Source: Emiliania huxleyi CCMP1516 (Eukaryota; Haptophyta; Isochrysidales; Noelaerhabdaceae). From it: a stretch of 64,000 nt of DNA. Within the stretch, counting starts at the first letter, position 1; the number at the start of each line of letters is the position of its first letter. Below the pieces are notes generated by a model that saw only the letters and a list, made by a program, of their open reading frames with translations, ran no database searches and was not told the DNA's origin. The position numbers and the translations under genes are program-made. Positions 59,805-64,000 of the stretch are shown here, piece by piece. The stretch is from positions 621,868 through 685,867 of the forward strand of contig NW_005199601.1 of assembly GCF_000372725.1 (NCBI RefSeq), given 5' to 3'.

Positions 59805-61430
59805 ATGCACTACGCCAGCGCCTTGCGCGCCCCAGAAGACAAATCACTGCCGCCGCCGCCGTCGGCGTGGCTCGACACGCGTCCAGCAGCCAGAGTGGCT
59901 CCGGCTCTGCTGAATAGAGCGTTGCGCCCAAGCGCCGACACGGACAGTCGATCCCTGCGCCTTGAGGTTCGTTCGTTCTTCTCGCAGCACTGCTCCAAGG
60001 GCTTTGGCGAATGCCCACACACCGCACGCGCTAAACAAGGCCTCTCGAAAGACTTCGAGCTGGCTGGAGCAGTGGCGCTGCTGCACGCGCGGCGCGGCTT
60101 CGCAACGTGCTTGCAGGGCACGAGGCCTTTCCACGTTGAGCGCTTCCCGGACGGGTCGTGGATCATCGGCACGGCAGCAGAAGCGCCGCGGCAGGAGGAA
60201 GAGCCTGCGGCACTGCCGCGATCGGACGAAGAGGCTGCCACGGCAGGGGCGCTCTCGCCGGAGAGTGAAGCAGAGCGGAAGGAGCAACGCAAGGCGAGGC
60301 GCGCCGCAGCTCGCCAGAAGCGAGACCAGAGGATGATCTTCAATCAGCAGGGCGTGGCCGTTGTGCTCAGCCCCTCGGCGCACGAGGCGTGGCTCACCGC
60401 CGGCGAAGAACGGCATCACGACCTTGGCGCGAGAGTGCTGGCTCTGCGGCTCGCCGTGGTGGACTCCTTGACCGGCTCGCGTCTCGGTGTCTTCCTCGTC
60501 TCGGCGCAAGCGCCCTCCTCCAAGGACCCCCACACCGAGGAGTGGGACGCGTTCTACGCCGCGCTCGCCACGGCCATCTCTCGCAAGCAGCCGGGAGATG
60601 TGCTGGTGCTCGGCGCCTCGGCGAACGCCGCCGTCGGCACCAGCTCCACGCGGGAGCGGGAAGCGGCCGCGCGAGAGGCGAAATGCAGCCGAGATATGGC
60701 CGAGATGTGGCCGAGAGGCGCCGGGGAGAAGATGCTCTTGAAGGCTGTGTAGCGTAGCGTAGGTCACTCCTCTGACAGCGCGCGCTCGCAGCCCTTGCCC
60801 GCAACCACCCCCGTGACGGCAGCCCCATGCCCGCAACCACCCCTGTGACGGCAGCCCCATGTGCACAGGCACGGCGAGGGGCGGCCGTGGCAAGACTCGT
60901 CGCGAAATACGGCGACGACGCGCGCGTTGAGCTCGAGCCGCCCGAACCGTCCGGACCGTCCCTAGATCTCGCGGCAACTCTCGACTCGCAGCCCACCAAC
61001 TTCCCGCCTCTGCCCTCTGCGCCGACGAGATGCGTCGGCCCGTTTGGCATCGACTACATTAGCCCTTCTGGCCGTCGTCTGCTGGGCTTCATGGACACCC
61101 ACGAGGTCCGGCCGCGCGTTGCGTGCCTCAGCGCCCCAGTCTGGCCCCTCGCCTCACGCGCCTGCTATCTCCGTCACTCGTACGATTGTCGTTCCCCTGC
61201 AGCTGGCGTCGCTCGCCACTGTCTACCCCAAGAAGCACTACGCCACCTGGATCGACCCACGTTCGTCCAACGGGCACATGAACGACCACATCCTGATCTC
61301 GCGTGTGGATCTGGCGCGGTTCTCCGATTGCGGCTCCCGTCCCTGCATGCTGTTCGAAAGCGACCACCATTTGGTCGGTTGCAAGTTGCGCGTCACGGAA
61401 CTCGGCGCGGGTGAGGCAGCCGAAGTATAG
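59805..61430 (+). CDS. LINE-type endonuclease/exonuclease/phosphatase (EEP) domain gene with introns
   Basis: Exon 1 (59805 to about 60632) begins MHYASALRAPEDKS. An unassigned N-terminal region (FFSQHCSKGFGECPHTARAK, GWI-type strand FPDGSWIIG) and a charged linker lead to the EEP core: NQQGVAVVLSPSAHEAWLTA, RVLALRLAVVDSLTGSRLGV, FLVSAQAPSS, DVLVLGASANAAVG. Exon 2 (60869-61105) has RRGAAVARLVAKYGDDA and CVGPFGIDYISPSGRRLLGF. Exon 3 (61203-61430) has LASLATVYPKKHYATWIDPR, MNDHILISRVDLARF and LFESDHHLVGCKLRV, whose SDH is the catalytic C-terminal motif. The order matches LINE apurinic-like endonucleases, but the metal-site Asp of the usual GDFNA/GADANA motif is Ser (GASANA). Two spliceosomal introns interrupt it. 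No reverse transcriptase follows within the window segment. It is either a domesticated or a decaying copy. Confidence 0.65.
60675..60868. repeat. 11-bp GCCGAGATATG repeats and a 32-bp tandem pair in an intron
   Basis: GCCGAGATATG, GCCGAGATGTG, GCCGAGAG at 60685-60716. Then CCCGCAACCACCCCYGTGAC plus GGCAGCCCCATG occurs twice (60800-60831 and 60829-60860). Both lie inside intron 1 of the EEP gene, ending at GTGCACAG. Confidence 0.9.
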
Positions 61431-61834
61431 GTGTATAGCCGATGCATTTTTCGCTGCTTTTTTACCAGGGGCCGGCGTCCATGTGTAATCCGTAATCCGC
61501 TAAACGGCGCTAAAGGAAATCTGTCAGTGGCTGCACTAGACGCCCCCATAGTGCACTGAGGCGCGCGGCGCGGGCGGATGACTACAGACTAGGGGAGAAA
61601 AAGCGGAGATCCTAGCTCGCTGGGAGACGTGCGCAACCTAAAGTTGGGAATAGGGGAGAAGTGTCAGTGTGAGGGGAGGGCGTACGCCGGCGTTTTTGCC
61701 TTTGAAAACTCAACCGTTTTTTTTGGGCACGGGGCTGGCGCGGCGGACCGGTTCCTGGGCGACTTTGCGATTCTGAGGTCTTTCGCGCCTACCGTATTTA
61801 TTCTTCACACCACTTCCAGGTAGAGGTACCAGGG
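61431..61834. other. Convergent intergenic region
   Basis: Moderate GC. No gene is seen. The region contains likely 3' ends of the EEP gene (+) and the SET/MYND gene (-). Confidence 0.5.
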
Positions 61835-63764
61835 CTAGCGTTGAAGCACTTCGTACTGGACGTCGAGACGTTGCGCTCGGCCTGACGCGACCGAAGCCTG
61901 CATCCGCTCCCACGACTGCTCTAACGTCTCTGTGTCCGCGCCACCTCCCGCCCCCACCCTCCGGATTGGGACGTCCACCTCGTCGTCCTCGCCACCGTCG
62001 TCCTCGCTCTCCTGCGTGTCGGCCACCCGCCGGATGGGCACCTCCTCCTCGTCCTCGTCCTCGTCGTCGTCGTCGCCGCCGTCGCCGCCGCCGCCGCTCG
62101 CAGCGGCCAGCTCCGCACGCCGCCCGCCCCCACCGGCGACTGACAAGCGGCTGATGCCGGCGGCGGCAGCGTCGCTGCCAGAAACCGCGGCGACCGGCGT
62201 GCAATGGTTGCGGTGCGACGGCCAGTCCGCCCGCTGGCACACAGCGCTGCAGTAGAGCACGCCCTTGCACCGGGAGCAGCGGAGGCAAGCTGGAGGCGCC
62301 GCGTCGCGCCCGCCGCCCAAGCGCAAGGCTCGCGCAGCAGCCCGAGGGCGGCGATCCGAGGGCGGCGGAGCAGCTCCGACGAACGCAACGGACCGCCCGC
62401 CTCCGCCGCCGCCTCGGCCGCCTCGGTGGCGACCGCCTCTGCCGCCGCGCACAGCGCGCGCGCCGCATCGCCGCCACCGAGGAAGGCCGTGTCGTCCCTC
62501 AGCCACGCGCCGAGCGGCAGCGCCGAGACAGAGGCGAGCGAGGCGAGGCTGTCGAGCAGCGCAGGCACCTAGCGAGGATTGTCCATCCCAAATGACGCGC
62601 AACGGCACGCGGCGGAACCACTCTGTCGCGCAGCGCGGGCGCCGTCTCTCGCCGCGGCCGCTGCGACAGGAGGAAGCGGCCGATGGCGGCGTTGGAGCGG
62701 AGAAGTGCGAGCGGTGCGGCGGGCGTGGCGGCGGCGGCGGCGGCGGCGGCGAGCGCTTCGACTGCGGCAGCGGCGAGGTCGGAGGCGAGAGAGACGCACC
62801 AGCCTCCCTCGTCGTCGGCGGCGGCGTCGGCACCACCCATCGCACGCGCCTGCCAGCTGCTCGCGAGCAGCGGCAAGCAGACCTGCAGCGCCGCCAGCGG
62901 CCGCTGCCGCAGCGTGCTCACGAGCGGCGCGTTGGAAAGGAGGCCGGCGCCCGCAGCCACAACCTCCCGCGGCGCACCCCCGGCGCACAGGAGGCTGAAC
63001 CGGCCGACCAAGTGCCCCTCCGCCGTGGCGGCGTGCGCGGCTGGCCAGCCTAGCTGCGCGAGCGGTGACGGCGGCTCCTCGGGCTCTGCCTCGCAGCGGC
63101 TGCAGCGGCACGGAAAGTGGAGGTGGGCCCGGCGAGCGCGCCGCGGCAGGACCAGCAGGCGGGGAGGCAGGTACGAGTGAAAGAGCTCGCTCCCCTCCTC
63201 GATGGCGGCAACCGCAAACAGCGCAAAGTTGCCTCCGAGCCGGGTGGACAGGCAGTTTGGGTCGCAGCTGTGGTTGAGCTTCGCCGCCGTCTCGTAGAAG
63301 GCCGCGCCGTGCTCGACGCCGAGGAGGGGCGTCTCGAGGCCAAAGGCGTTGTGTCGCACGGCATCGTACACCGCCAGCGCTGCCACCTCGTCGACGCCGC
63401 TGGCGCAGAGCCGTCGCAACGCCTCGTCGCTGAGCGGCGGCGCTGCTTCTCCACCGCGCTGCTGCGGCGCTGCTGCGAAGCGCGCTGCCCAGTCTGAGCC
63501 GCGGCCGCTCTCCAGCAGCGCTTTAGCCAGGGCGGCCTCGACCGACTCCGACTCGTCATCTCCACACGTCGTGGCGGCTGGCGCCTCGGTCAGCAGCACC
63601 GCGCCAGGGGGGATGTGGCAGCTCGCGACGAGATGCGAGCCACGCCAGTCGGGCGAGGTGCGGCACGTGTAGGCCGCACACATGCAGGGGACGGGGCGGG
63701 CGCTGGGCGTGGCAAGATGGTCTTTTCTCGCAGCTGCGAGACATGCTTTCTCGGAGCGGGGCAT
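61835..63764 (-). CDS. SET and MYND domain protein (SMYD-like), 3 exons
   Basis: I prefer the start at 63764 (MPRSEKACLAAARKD), since the frame is open to 63884; Met at 63683 is also possible. Exon 1 carries the split SET domain: CHIPPGAVLLTEAPAATTCG, then a helical insert (LRRLCASGVDEVAALAVYDA), FGLETPLLGVEHGAAFYE, and the core KLNHSCDPNCLSTRLGGNFA, AIEEGSELFHSYLPPR and FPCRCSRCEAEPEEPP, the post-SET Cys cluster. Exon 2 (from about 62568) has VPALLDSLASLASVSALPLG and EAVATEAAEAAAEAGGP. Exon 3 holds a C-terminal MYND zinc finger CLRCSRCKGVLYCSAVCQRA, DWPSHRNHC, and an acidic tail. SMYD proteins are lysine methyltransferases, but the MYND finger is normally inside the SET domain, not C-terminal. 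The exon 2-3 junction needs a very short (~35 nt) GC-AG intron or another correction. Confidence 0.75.
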
Positions 63765-64000
63765 CCAAAACAACAGGGCGGAAGGGAGGGGTGACCATAC
63801 GCGCAGCGCAGGAGGGGTGCCCCTAAGGGGGCACAAAGGTAGCTCAAAGGGGAGTGAACAAGACGCCGCACAGGCGACGTGCACGCTCGCCGCCTGCGCT
63901 CGCCGCGTCGCTCTCTCCCTCCCCTTCTTTGCTTGAACTAGGGAATAAAGAGAGCTTCTGCGAGCCGCGCTCGGCCCCTGTCGGGCGCGATGGCCGCGGC

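Overview
This looks like nuclear DNA from a GC-rich unicellular alga with a secondary plastid. It is not bacterial, viral or organellar. Genes are split by many short introns with both GT-AG and GC-AG ends. One gene encodes a Tic22-like plastid import factor with a signal-peptide-like N-terminus. Others are purely eukaryotic: DDB1, Tim22, a SET/MYND protein, an Mpo1-like dioxygenase and a TKL kinase. A (TTAGGG)n tract lies inside one intron. A haptophyte fits best (inference); a pelagophyte or related stramenopile cannot be excluded.

Layout. 0-7 kb: discoidin-like domain gene (-), two small ORFs (-), Mpo1-like gene (+), a 498-residue unknown (-). 8-12.2 kb: an intron-containing PIF/Harbinger-like DDE transposase (-) divergent from a multi-exon unknown gene (+), possibly one mobile unit. 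13.6-15.1 kb: secreted protein with ten identical-length 21-residue repeats. 16-21 kb: a 358-bp tandem duplication, Tim22 (-), an ankyrin-gene remnant and a LINE fragment. 21.3-27.6 kb: Tic22-like (+), ankyrin/coiled-coil protein (-), HIT protein (-), ADP-ribosyltransferase-like fragment. 29-34 kb: THEM6-like thioesterase with satellite-filled introns (-), NHL remnant, F-box/RCC1 protein (+). 34.8-38.5 kb: a 2H-phosphoesterase/AAA+ fusion (-) and a DUF1995 gene (-). 38.8-39.6 kb: inverted-repeat element. 42.1-52.1 kb: a complete DDB1 gene (-) of about 25 exons. 52.9-63.8 kb: RING protein (+), isochorismatase-like hydrolase (-), TKL kinase (+), LINE-type endonuclease gene with introns (+), SET/MYND protein (-).

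The most striking feature is the intron system. In DDB1 and several other genes the introns are made of 10-12 bp minisatellites or larger arrays, and many sit between perfect direct repeats of 11-37 bp that straddle the splice sites. One intron is telomeric repeat. Two arrays (47.2-48.4 kb and 44.7-46.8 kb) are amplifications of a 3' splice site plus the start of the next exon. A roughly 45-nt element is found in three unrelated genes, each time between direct repeats. Together this suggests active intron birth by tandem duplication or introner-like insertion, followed by satellite expansion.

Exon boundaries were inferred by eye from reading frame, splice signals and family alignment from memory. 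They are models, not transcript-supported annotation.
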